The notes under the pieces were generated by a model. It ran no database searches. It saw only the letters and a list, made by a program, of their open reading frames with translations, and was not told the origin of the DNA. Positions 1-5,056 of a stretch of DNA of 5,056 nt are shown piece after piece. Origin of the DNA: Bordetella parapertussis (GTDB taxonomy: Bacteria > Cyanobacteriota > Cyanobacteriia > PCC-6307 > Cyanobiaceae); NCBI GenBank assembly GCA_943324725.2, contig CALPMR020000216.1:1-5056 (forward strand), in the 5' to 3' direction. Within the stretch, counting starts at the first letter, position 1. Each line of letters begins with the position of its first letter. A program made the position numbers and the translations under genes.

Positions 1-173
1 GAGAGCACGTAGTGGCCATCCTGGCGCTTCAGCCGTACCCTCAGGATCTCCAGACAGCTGGCAATTCGACGCGAAATCGAGCTCTGATTGCAGGACTGCC
101 GCGCTCCGGCCAACTGGCCATTACCCAGCCATAGCAACAGATCCAGGGCCTCCAGCTGCTCTTCAGTGACCAT
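1..173 (-). CDS. LysR-like transcriptional regulator, N-terminal helix-turn-helix fragment (3' end outside window)
   Basis: Reading leftward from an ATG at 173-171 gives 57 open codons before the window edge. An in-frame TGA sits immediately upstream, so no earlier start is possible. The peptide begins MVTEEQLEALDLLLWLGNG and continues with a helix-turn-helix-like segment at residues 21-41, where an SSISRRI stretch (31-37) occupies the place of the usual SQSTVSR recognition helix. This is the winged-HTH layout of LysR-type regulators, which bind DNA in the cytoplasm and usually carry a C-terminal ligand-sensing domain; that part is not visible. There is no good Shine-Dalgarno: the nearest GAGG is about 18 nt from the start. 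The gene follows the binding-protein gene on the same strand after 98 bp, so co-transcription is possible. An 8-bp inverted repeat lies just before the ATG. The HTH call is fairly secure, but LysR membership is inferred from a short fragment. Confidence 0.66.
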   Translation of the reverse strand, partial: MVTEEQLEALDLLLWLGNGQLAGARQSCNQSSISRRIASCLEILRVRLKRQDGHYVL

Positions 174-176
174 TCA

Positions 177-216
177 GACTTAGCCGTCAGCCTCAAGCAG
201 GTCAACAAGCTAAGTC
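177..216. repeat. Perfect 8-bp inverted repeat upstream of the LysR-like gene
   Basis: The arms GACTTAGC (177-184) and GCTAAGTC (209-216) are exact reverse complements separated by 24 bp, with centres 32 bp apart (about three helical turns). In the minus-strand transcript the second arm ends 3 nt before the regulator's ATG. The element could be an operator for autoregulation or an RNA stem covering the ribosome-binding region. Both are inference. An 8-bp match in a window this size can arise by chance. Confidence 0.4.
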
Positions 217-271
217 ACGAAAGATCCGAGCAGATGCCCTAGTGCCGCCGAACACATTACAGCCAGGCCAC

Positions 272-1309
272 CTAGCGTTGCGGCCCTTTTTCCACCAGGA
301 TTCCGGTATTGAATCGCTCCATGGTCGGCGCCCCCAGCCCCAGCTGCCACAGCGCCACCACAGCCCAGTAACCCTGGGCCCGGGGCCGGGTGGCGGAGGT
401 GGAATCCACCACCCGCTGCCGGATCAAGTCCAGGGTTTCGGGCAGGTCATCGATCCCCATCACCTTGACCTTGCCCTGCAGCCCCAGGCTCTTGAGGGCC
501 CGGCCGATGCCGATGGCGCCGCCGGCATCGGCCGCGACCCAGCCGCGCAGAGCTGGATGGGCAGCCATGGTGAGCCGGGCCTGCTGCTCGGCTTCGTCGA
601 TGCTGTCGTTGTCGGCCGGGGTTGCCACCACCTTGATGCCGGGATGGGCGGCGAACACCTCGCGATGGCAGCGCACCCGGATCGCGTGGTTCGGGGCCGC
701 CGGCACCCCCTGCATGATCGCCACCTCACCCTGGCCGCCCAGCAGTTGCACCAGGCGCTCGGAGCCGATGCGGGCCTGCAGGCAGAAGTCATTGCCGATG
801 CTGGGCAGCCCCAGGCCTTCCGGGCCGACGGAATCAAACACCGTCAGCGGAATGTGCGCCCGGATGGCCTTCTCGAGCAGGGGCTTGAGGCGGGGGCCAT
901 CGAGCAGATCGATCGTGATGCCGCTGGGATGGCTGGCGATCGCCGCCTCCAGGATCGCGGCCTGCTCGGCGACATCGGCCTTGGCGGGCGGCCGGTAGTC
1001 GATGCGCACCGGATGGCCCGTCTGGCGCTCCAGGCTGGTCGCCGCCTCCAGCGCCCCCTGATGCACCAGGTCAAACCAGGGATGGGGCAGCTTCGGGATC
1101 AACACGAAGCGCAGCGGCTGCGCCGCCGTTTTGGCGGGTGCAGCCGTTTTGGCGGGTGCAGCCGTTTTGGCGGGTGCAGCCGGCGCCGCCAGGGGCGAAG
1201 CCAGAAGCAGGGCACCGGCGCCCAGCGCCAGCCAACCCCGCTCCAGCACCCGCCGGCGGACCACCTGCAGAGCAGCCCGCCGGCGCACCGTCATGCCAAC
1301 GCTCTTCAT
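272..1309 (-). CDS. Exported periplasmic-binding-protein type 1 (sugar-binding-like) solute-binding protein
   Basis: This 345-residue protein starts with an arginine-rich n-region and a Tat-like RRRVLER motif (residues 18-24). A hydrophobic core follows (about 26-37), then AxA-type cleavage options around 40-47. Next is a flexible Ala/Pro/Lys/Thr linker (about 43-63) built from exact tandem repeats. The mature part (about 66-345) resembles the RbsB-like Peripla_BP_4 fold: a first beta strand RFVLIPKLPHPWF followed by a helix, a mid-domain ITIDLL strand, a GGQGEVAIMQG hinge strand, and a late KVMGIDDLPE segment followed by VDSTSATRPRAQGYWAV. Such proteins capture a small solute, usually a sugar, outside the plasma membrane for an ABC importer or sensor. 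No permease or ATP-binding gene is adjacent, so the ligand is unknown. The residues aligned to the ribose-binding Asn-Asp pair read Asp-Ala (261-262), which argues against simple ribose binding. The start at 1309 has GGAG 9 nt upstream and gives a normal signal peptide. A longer in-frame start at 1390 is discussed separately. Confidence 0.78.
   Translation of the reverse strand: MKSVGMTVRRRAALQVVRRRVLERGWLALGAGALLLASPLAAPAAPAKTAAPAKTAAPAKTAAQPLRFVLIPKLPHPWFDLVHQGALEAATSLERQTGHPVRIDYRPPAKADVAEQAAILEAAIASHPSGITIDLLDGPRLKPLLEKAIRAHIPLTVFDSVGPEGLGLPSIGNDFCLQARIGSERLVQLLGGQGEVAIMQGVPAAPNHAIRVRCHREVFAAHPGIKVVATPADNDSIDEAEQQARLTMAAHPALRGWVAADAGGAIGIGRALKSLGLQGKVKVMGIDDLPETLDLIRQRVVDSTSATRPRAQGYWAVVALWQLGLGAPTMERFNTGILVEKGPQR
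935..944. repeat. HIP1 palindrome within the binding-protein gene
   Basis: GCGATCGC lies at 936-943 inside the longer palindrome GGCGATCGCC. HIP1 is the highly iterated palindrome found in many cyanobacterial genomes. Here it encodes Ala-Ile-Ala (residues 123-125) of the binding protein. It supports a cyanobacterial origin. Confidence 0.85.
1125..1178. repeat. Three perfect 18-bp tandem repeats coding for the binding-protein linker
   Basis: The unit GCCGTTTTGGCGGGTGCA occurs three times without mismatch at 1125-1142, 1143-1160 and 1161-1178. On the coding (minus) strand it encodes the hexapeptide AAPAKT repeated in frame, just after the predicted signal-peptide cleavage region. The 18-bp length keeps the frame, so slipped-strand gain or loss would only change linker length. 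The exact identity of the copies suggests recent expansion or homogenisation. Confidence 0.93.
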
Positions 1310-1318
1310 GCCCGCGAT

Positions 1319-1322
1319 CTCC
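1319..1322 (-). promoter_or_regulatory. Shine-Dalgarno supporting the binding-protein start at 1309
   Basis: The minus strand reads GGAG, then 9 nt, then ATG. This spacing is normal, and the resulting protein begins MKSVGMTVRRR with a conventional n-region length. It is the basis for choosing 1309 as the start. Confidence 0.5.
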
Positions 1323-1398
1323 AGTTCAGCTTGCAGCGAGTCTGGGCCGTGAAACCCTCCGACCAGCTGATCGCCGAGGAAGCACAGCATTTTGAAAT

Positions 1399-1403
1399 CC
1401 TCC
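1399..1403 (-). promoter_or_regulatory. Strong Shine-Dalgarno before an alternative in-frame start at 1390
   Basis: The minus strand reads GGAGG, then 8 nt (ATTTCAAA), then ATG at 1390-1388, in frame with the binding protein. It is a better match to the anti-Shine-Dalgarno than the one at 1319-1322. Starting here would add 27 residues (MLCFLGDQLVGG... up to Gly-Met) before the arginine-rich n-region and give a 372-residue product. Confidence 0.5.
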
Positions 1404-1666
1404 GAGCCCTGAAGCCAACGCACCGAGCCGGCGGATCACACCGAACCATCCATCCCCGCCATCACCGCCTGCCCCCTCAAGGCGGCAGCCACCGATCAGA
1501 AATTCGCGCCCGATCGACCCATTCGTGCGCCATCGAGACGCTCGCGCCGGCGGCCGCCTTCATCCACACCGGGGCTGCCTGTGAACAACTGCTGAAACCC
1601 TGATCAGCCCCGGCTGCTCTCCCTAGCCTGCGGACAATCCCGATCCCGGACTTCGCGCCGCGGGCC

Positions 1667-1771
1667 ATGACCCCGATCATCATCACGGCCCGCCGCTGCC
1701 TCTGCCGAAGCAGCGGCAGTCGCGTCAGCTCCCTGTCCCTCGTCACCGGCAGCGATGGGGGCCTGAGCTGA
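1667..1771 (+). CDS. Possible 34-codon leader ORF overlapping the ATPase start
   Basis: An ATG at 1667 opens a 34-codon frame (MTPIIITARRCLCRSSGSRV, then SSLSLVTGSDGGLS). Its TGA (1769-1771) shares its last base with the ATPase ATG, as TGATG. That geometry is typical of translational coupling. The ORF contains a perfect 8-bp hairpin over its ARRCLCRSSG codons. Against it, there is no recognisable Shine-Dalgarno before 1667, the peptide resembles nothing I know, and in GC-rich DNA short open frames are common. It could be a regulatory leader or chance. Confidence 0.25.
   Translation: MTPIIITARRCLCRSSGSRVSSLSLVTGSDGGLS
1692..1717. promoter_or_regulatory. GC-rich hairpin in the presumed ATPase 5' leader
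   Basis: GCCGCTGC (1692-1699) and GCAGCGGC (1710-1717) are perfect reverse complements around a 10-nt loop. A competing smaller stem, CTGC-CGAA-GCAG (1702-1713), uses the second arm. No T-tract follows on either strand, so this is not a standard intrinsic terminator. It lies 53 nt before the ATPase ATG. A role in RNA structure or translational control is inference. Confidence 0.4.
1757..1761 (+). promoter_or_regulatory. Degenerate Shine-Dalgarno of the P-type ATPase
   Basis: GGGGG ends 9 nt before the ATG at 1771 and could pair with the CCUCC anti-Shine-Dalgarno using one G-U wobble. It is the only purine run at a suitable distance. The weak site fits either modest initiation or dependence on coupling to the upstream short ORF. 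Confidence 0.35.
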
Positions 1772-4656
1772 TGGAACTCGCCGCCAGCCAACCGATCTGG
1801 TCCCTGCCGGTCGAGCAGGTCTATGCCGCCCTGCAGAGCGATCCCCAGGGATTGAGCCAGGCCGAGGCCCAGCGGCGCCTGGTCCGCTACGGAGCCAACC
1901 GGCTGCCGCCCCAGAAACGCCGGCCGCTGCTGCTGCGCTTTCTCGATCAGATGGTGCACTTCATGGCCCTGCTGCTCTGGATCGCCGGCGCCCTGGCCTT
2001 CGCCGCCGGCACGCCGCAGCTGGGCTGGGCGATCTGGTCGGTGGTGCTGATCAACGGCGTCTTCTCGTTCTGGCAGGAGTTCCAGGCGGAGCGCACCCTG
2101 GCCGCCCTGACCCGCTCCCTGCCCCGGCAGGTGCAGGCCTGGCGCGACGGCCAGCTGGGCTTTCTCAATGCCGAGGAGCTGGTCAGCGGCGATCGGCTGC
2201 TGCTGGAAGAGGGCGACCGGATACCGGCCGATTGCCGCCTGGTCGTCGCCCACGATCTCTGCCTCGATCTCTCGGTGCTCACCGGCGAATCCCTGCCGGT
2301 GGCCCGCCACAGCGAGGCGGTGGCGAGCGATCCGGCCCGGATGCGGATCGCCAGCGCCGAACGGCCGAATCTGGTGCTGGCCGGCAGTGCGATCGCCTCC
2401 GGTCGCGGTGAGGCGATCGTCTACGCCACCGGCGCCGAAACCGAATTCGGCCAGGTGGCCCATCTGGCCGCCGGCACCCGCCGGGCGGTCAGCACCCTGG
2501 AGCAACAGGTGGCCCGCATCGTGCACACGATCAGCACGATCGCCGTGACGATGGGGCTGATCGCCTTCGGCCTCAGCCTGCTGTTCGTCGGCATGGGCCC
2601 GCTGGAGAGCCTGGTGTTCGCGGTGGGGATCATCGTCGCCAACGTGCCCGAGGGCCTGCTGCCCACGGTCACCCTGGCCCTGGCCCTGAACGTGCAGCGC
2701 ATGGCACGGCGCCAGGCCCTGGTGCGCCGCCTCTCGGCGGTGGAAACCCTGGGCTCGGTGAGCGTGATCTGCAGTGACAAGACCGGCACCCTGACCAGCA
2801 ATCGCATGGCGGTGGAGCAGACCTGGCTGCCCGAGTGCGCCTCGCCCCAGGCGGAGCGGCTCAAGCCGCTGCTGCTGCGCTGCGCCGCCCTCTGCAGCAA
2901 TGCCCGCCTGGAACGCGAAGCGACGCCGACTGGCAGCGAGGCCGAGGCCGCCTGGCGCGCCATCGGCGATCCCACCGAAACGGCGATGCTGCTGGCAGCG
3001 GCCGCCGCCGGGCTGATCCCGGCGGAACTGCAACAACGCCACCGGCGCCAGCGCGAAATTCCCTTCGACTCCCACCGCCGCCGCATGACCGTGCTGGTGG
3101 AGTGGTCACCGGGGAATGACGACCTGCCTGGAGCCCTTGCCGCGCCCATCACTCCCAGTGCTGCTGCCGGGCCCCTGCTGACGATCACCAAGGGGGCACC
3201 GCTGGAAGTGCTGACCAGCTGCAGCGGCTGGATCACAGCGGCGGGGCCGATCCCGCTCAACGAGGCGATGCGGCAGCAGGTGGTGCTGGCCAACGACACA
3301 CTGGCCAGCAAGGGCTACCGGGTGATCGCCGTGGCGATCCGGCCCGGCGACGACAGCCTGCGGGCGGCCGAACCGGAGCGGCTGGAGAGCGGCCTGCTGT
3401 TTCTGGGCCTGCTGGGGCTCTACGACCCCCCGCGCCCCGAGGTGGCAGACGCCATCCGCCAGTGCCAGGAGGCGGGCATCAAGGTGACGATGGTGACCGG
3501 CGACTACGGCCTCACCGCCCAGGCGATCGCCCGCCAGATCGGCCTGCTGGAGGCACCCGAGCATGACGGCGGCAGCTTCGGCCACCAGGGGGATGGCGCC
3601 GATCCGGTGCGGGTGATCGACGGCGGCACCCTCGATCTGATCAGCGATCTGCAGCTGCGCCAGCTGCTCAAGTACCGCCACCGGCTCGTGTTCGCCCGCA
3701 TGGCGCCGGAGCAGAAACTGCGGCTCGTGCAGGCCTACCGCGCCCTGGGGGAGGTGGTGGCCGTCACCGGTGATGGCGTCAACGACGCCCCGGCCCTGCG
3801 GGCCGCCGATGTCGGCCTGGCCATGGGCATCAGCGGCACCGATGTCGCCCGGGAAGCCGCCGACATCGTGCTGCTCGACGACAACTTCGCCACGATCGTG
3901 CAGGCCATTCGCTACGGCCGCTCCGTGGTCAGCAACATCGGCCGCTTCATCACCTACGTGCTGGCCTCCAATGTCAGTGAGGTGGCTCCCTTCCTGGCGA
4001 TGGTCACCGCCGCCATCCCGGCGGCCCTGACGGTGCTGCAGATCCTGGCGGTGGATCTGGGCACCGATCTGTTGCCGGCCCTGGGCCTCGGTGCCGAATC
4101 GCCGGAACCGGGGGTGATGCGCCTGGCCCCCAGGCCCCGCGGGCAGGCGCTGCTGGACCGCGCCGTGATGGTGCGCGCCTACCTGGTGCTGGGGCTGGCG
4201 GAAGCCATCGCCGCGATGAGCGGCTATCTGCTGGTCTGGCGGCACCATGGCATCGGCCTGAGGGAGCTTCAGCGGCTGGCCCCCCAATTGCTGCATCACA
4301 CCGCCCCGCCGGCGGTGATGGCGATTCAGCAGCAGGCCGCCAGCGTCACCTTCTGCCTGATCGTGGCCGGCCAGATGGGGGCCCTGCTCGCCTGTCGCAG
4401 CGACCAGCAGCCGTTCTGGAAACGGCTGAGAACACCCAATCGCCTGCTCTGGCTGGGCCTGATCAGCGAGCCCCTGGTGGCCGGCACCATGGTGCTGATC
4501 CCGGCCCTGGCCACGGTCTTCGGCAATGCCCCGTTCCCGGCCGCCTGGCTGCCGGCCATGGGCCTCTCGACGCTGCTGGTGCTGGCCGCCGATACGGCCC
4601 ACAAACACTGGAGCGCTGCAGCCAGCGGGGCACTGTCGCCCACTCTCGTTCAGTAG
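1771..4656 (+). CDS. P2-type cation-transporting ATPase
   Basis: This complete 961-residue plasma- or thylakoid-membrane pump uses ATP hydrolysis and a phospho-aspartate intermediate to move cations. Order of parts: cation-ATPase N-terminal domain (about 8-75), M1-M2 (about 58-101), actuator domain with TGES (171-174), M3-M4 (about 252-303) with PEGLL (293-297), phosphorylation motif DKTGT with Asp336, nucleotide-binding domain with PFDSHRRRM (431-439) and KGAP (474-477), DPPR (552-555), TGD (576-578), TGDGVNDAP (666-674), then M5-M10 (about 723-941). The ion-site residues look like animal Na,K-ATPase: Glu294 in M4, Ser733-Asn734 and Glu737 in M5, and VDLGTD with Asp762/Asp766 in M6. This places it in the P2 (Ca/Na/K/H) group, not among heavy-metal or KdpB pumps. 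The transported ion cannot be fixed from sequence; Ca2+, Na+ and H+/K+ all remain possible. The ATG is supported because the family N-terminus begins directly after it. The stop overlaps the convergent transglycosylase gene by 7 bp. All catalytic motifs are intact. Confidence 0.96.
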   Translation: MELAASQPIWSLPVEQVYAALQSDPQGLSQAEAQRRLVRYGANRLPPQKRRPLLLRFLDQMVHFMALLLWIAGALAFAAGTPQLGWAIWSVVLINGVFSFWQEFQAERTLAALTRSLPRQVQAWRDGQLGFLNAEELVSGDRLLLEEGDRIPADCRLVVAHDLCLDLSVLTGESLPVARHSEAVASDPARMRIASAERPNLVLAGSAIASGRGEAIVYATGAETEFGQVAHLAAGTRRAVSTLEQQVARIVHTISTIAVTMGLIAFGLSLLFVGMGPLESLVFAVGIIVANVPEGLLPTVTLALALNVQRMARRQALVRRLSAVETLGSVSVICSDKTGTLTSNRMAVEQTWLPECASPQAERLKPLLLRCAALCSNARLEREATPTGSEAEAAWRAIGDPTETAMLLAAAAAGLIPAELQQRHRRQREIPFDSHRRRMTVLVEWSPGNDDLPGALAAPITPSAAAGPLLTITKGAPLEVLTSCSGWITAAGPIPLNEAMRQQVVLANDTLASKGYRVIAVAIRPGDDSLRAAEPERLESGLLFLGLLGLYDPPRPEVADAIRQCQEAGIKVTMVTGDYGLTAQAIARQIGLLEAPEHDGGSFGHQGDGADPVRVIDGGTLDLISDLQLRQLLKYRHRLVFARMAPEQKLRLVQAYRALGEVVAVTGDGVNDAPALRAADVGLAMGISGTDVAREAADIVLLDDNFATIVQAIRYGRSVVSNIGRFITYVLASNVSEVAPFLAMVTAAIPAALTVLQILAVDLGTDLLPALGLGAESPEPGVMRLAPRPRGQALLDRAVMVRAYLVLGLAEAIAAMSGYLLVWRHHGIGLRELQRLAPQLLHHTAPPAVMAIQQQAASVTFCLIVAGQMGALLACRSDQQPFWKRLRTPNRLLWLGLISEPLVAGTMVLIPALATVFGNAPFPAAWLPAMGLSTLLVLAADTAHKHWSAAASGALSPTLVQ
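2389..2396. repeat. HIP1 octamer in the actuator-domain region of the ATPase gene
   Basis: Exact GCGATCGC, encoding Ala207-Ile-Ala209. It is one of three HIP1 copies in the window; a near-match (GCGATCGT) follows at 2414-2421. Confidence 0.85.
3522..3531. repeat. HIP1 palindrome in the P-domain region of the ATPase gene
   Basis: GCGATCGC at 3523-3530 lies within GGCGATCGCC and encodes Ala585-Ile-Ala587. It has the same extended 10-bp form as the copy at 935-944. Confidence 0.85.
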
Positions 4657-5056
4657 CCCGAAGAGCCGGCCGGCGGGCGGCTGGCGGGCTGCCTGGCCAG
4701 CCAGTCGCTCAACGCAATCGGCCGGGATTGGTCGTAGCCCAGCGGCAGCCAGAGATCGCCGGCAGCGGAGGCGAAGTGGATCTGCCAGTGATAGAGCCCG
4801 GCATAGGCGGCGGGATCGTCGCGCAACAGGGCGGCGTAGTGGAGCACGGCCCGGCCGTAGTGATCGCTGTTGTTGTAGCCCCAGAGCCCCTTGCTGATGT
4901 CCTTCAAGCCACCCCGCCGCACCAGATAGCGGGCGGCCGCGTGGATGGCGCTGCGGGGATCGCGGATGTCGGCGCCATTGCCGATGCCGGGTTCGGCCCA
5001 GGTGGAGGGCAGAAACTGCATCGGCCCGCGGGCATCGGCGACGGAGATGCCATCGA
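4650..5056 (-). CDS. Lytic transglycosylase, C-terminal part (5' end outside window)
   Basis: The reading frame is open from the right edge to a TGA at 4652-4650, giving 134 residues. It starts DGISVADARGPMQFLPSTW. The GPMQFLPSTW block, the IRDPRSAIHAAARYLVRRGG segment and the LWGYNNSDHYGRAVLHYA segment are hallmarks of SLT-type (GH23-like) lytic transglycosylases, which cleave peptidoglycan glycan strands with formation of 1,6-anhydro-MurNAc ends. The catalytic glutamate normally lies upstream of the GPMQF block and is outside the window. The ATG at 5021 (the Met of GPMQF) is internal, not the start, because homology continues upstream. The tail has a WQIHF...GDLWLPLGY segment common in this group, then a Pro/Ser/Gly-rich end. 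It should act in the periplasm; the signal peptide is not visible. The gene converges on the ATPase gene and overlaps its stop by 7 bp. Confidence 0.88.
   Translation of the reverse strand, partial: DGISVADARGPMQFLPSTWAEPGIGNGADIRDPRSAIHAAARYLVRRGGLKDISKGLWGYNNSDHYGRAVLHYAALLRDDPAAYAGLYHWQIHFASAAGDLWLPLGYDQSRPIALSDWLARQPASRPPAGSSGY
4679..4702. repeat. GC-rich inverted repeat just past the ATPase stop
   Basis: GGCTGGC (4679-4685) and GCCAGCC (4696-4702) are perfect 7-bp arms around a 10-nt loop, 23 nt after the ATPase stop codon and inside the transglycosylase C-terminal codons. No T-tract follows, so it is not a canonical intrinsic terminator. It could slow or end ATPase transcription, but compositional chance is a fair alternative in such GC-rich coding DNA. 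Confidence 0.3.

Larger units (their letters stand above)
1310..1770. other. Divergent upstream region between the binding-protein gene and the P-type ATPase gene
   Basis: This 461-bp stretch separates two divergently transcribed genes and must contain both their promoters. I see no convincing -35/-10 pair on either strand. The left part (1310-1390) may be coding if the binding protein uses its longer start. It also contains an imperfect hairpin at 1469-1488 (CTGCC and GGCAG arms, one internal mismatch, TCAA loop), a perfect 8-bp GC-rich hairpin at 1692-1717, and a short ORF at 1667-1771. No tRNA, riboswitch class or other RNA gene that I recognise is present. Confidence 0.6.

Noticed and set aside
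181..206. TTGACC with a 17-nt gap to TAAGTC as a sigma-70 promoter for the LysR-like gene
   Set aside because: The -35-like box is reasonable, but the -10-like hexamer matches TATAAT only at its first two bases, and transcription would start almost on the ATG. Not enough to annotate.
844..1074. Several 65-300-codon Arg/Ser/Pro-rich frames inside the binding-protein, ATPase and transglycosylase genes
   Set aside because: They lie in alternative phases of convincingly coding DNA and have composition-driven sequences without motifs, so they are shadows of the real genes.
1125..1178. CRISPR-like repeat array
   Set aside because: The repeats are directly adjacent 18-mers without spacers and are in frame with a protein linker, so this is a coding tandem repeat.
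1469..1488. Imperfect hairpin as an intrinsic terminator
   Set aside because: The stem has a mismatch, no T-tract follows on either strand, and it lies between divergent genes where no transcript needs to end.
242..1603. 453-codon plus-strand reading frame opposite the binding-protein gene
   Set aside because: It is codon-aligned with the minus-strand gene, where stops arise only opposite TTA, CTA or TCA codons, which are rare in this GC-rich DNA. The translation is a His/Gln/Arg-rich low-complexity string with no recognisable domain, whereas the minus strand encodes a signal peptide and a known fold.
1477..4608. Two long minus-strand frames (532 and 500 codons) opposite the ATPase gene
   Set aside because: Both are in the codon-aligned antisense phase of a complete ATPase with every catalytic motif intact. 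Their translations are rich in Gly, Gln, His and Arg with no domain pattern, as expected from reading GC-rich codons backwards.
4650..5021. Treating the ATG at 5021 as the true start of the transglycosylase
   Set aside because: This Met is inside the conserved GPMQFLPSTW block, and the frame continues upstream to the window edge with family-like sequence (DGISVADARG), so the gene starts outside the window.

Overview
The window looks like a core-chromosome segment of a GC-rich cyanobacterium, most likely of the Synechococcus/Cyanobium picocyanobacterial group. The evidence is a strong G+C bias at third codon positions, three exact copies of the cyanobacterial HIP1 octamer GCGATCGC, and a truncated LysR-like helix-turn-helix N-terminus of a style I associate with that group. 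The taxonomic placement is inference; no rRNA or other marker gene is present.

Layout, left to right. (1) 1-173, minus strand: the first 57 codons of a LysR-like DNA-binding protein running off the left edge. Its short upstream region contains a perfect 8-bp inverted repeat (177-216). (2) 272-1309, minus strand: an exported periplasmic-binding-protein type 1 (sugar-binding-like) protein with a Tat-like signal peptide and a linker made of three exact 18-bp repeats. Its N-terminus is ambiguous, with two in-frame ATGs that each have a Shine-Dalgarno sequence. (3) 1310-1770: a divergent upstream region holding a GC-rich hairpin and a possible 34-codon leader ORF that ends on the first base of the next gene. 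(4) 1771-4656, plus strand: a complete 961-residue P2-type cation-transporting ATPase that dominates the window. (5) 4650-5056, minus strand: the C-terminal 134 residues of a lytic transglycosylase running off the right edge and overlapping the ATPase tail-to-tail by 7 bp.

How the genes relate. All recognisable products except the regulator act at the cell envelope: a plasma-membrane ion pump, an exported solute-binding protein and a peptidoglycan-cleaving enzyme. Their arrangement (divergent, then convergent) does not indicate one operon. The binding protein and the regulator share a strand with a 98-bp gap and could be co-transcribed. No ABC permease or ATP-binding subunit is visible, so the binding protein is an orphan here.

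I found no mobile element, CRISPR array, tRNA or rRNA, and no clear evidence of an undescribed multi-gene system. The points most worth a second look are the leader ORF and hairpin before the ATPase, the inverted repeat before the regulator, the double start of the binding protein, and the pump's Na,K-ATPase-like ion-site residues with one apparent site-III substitution.
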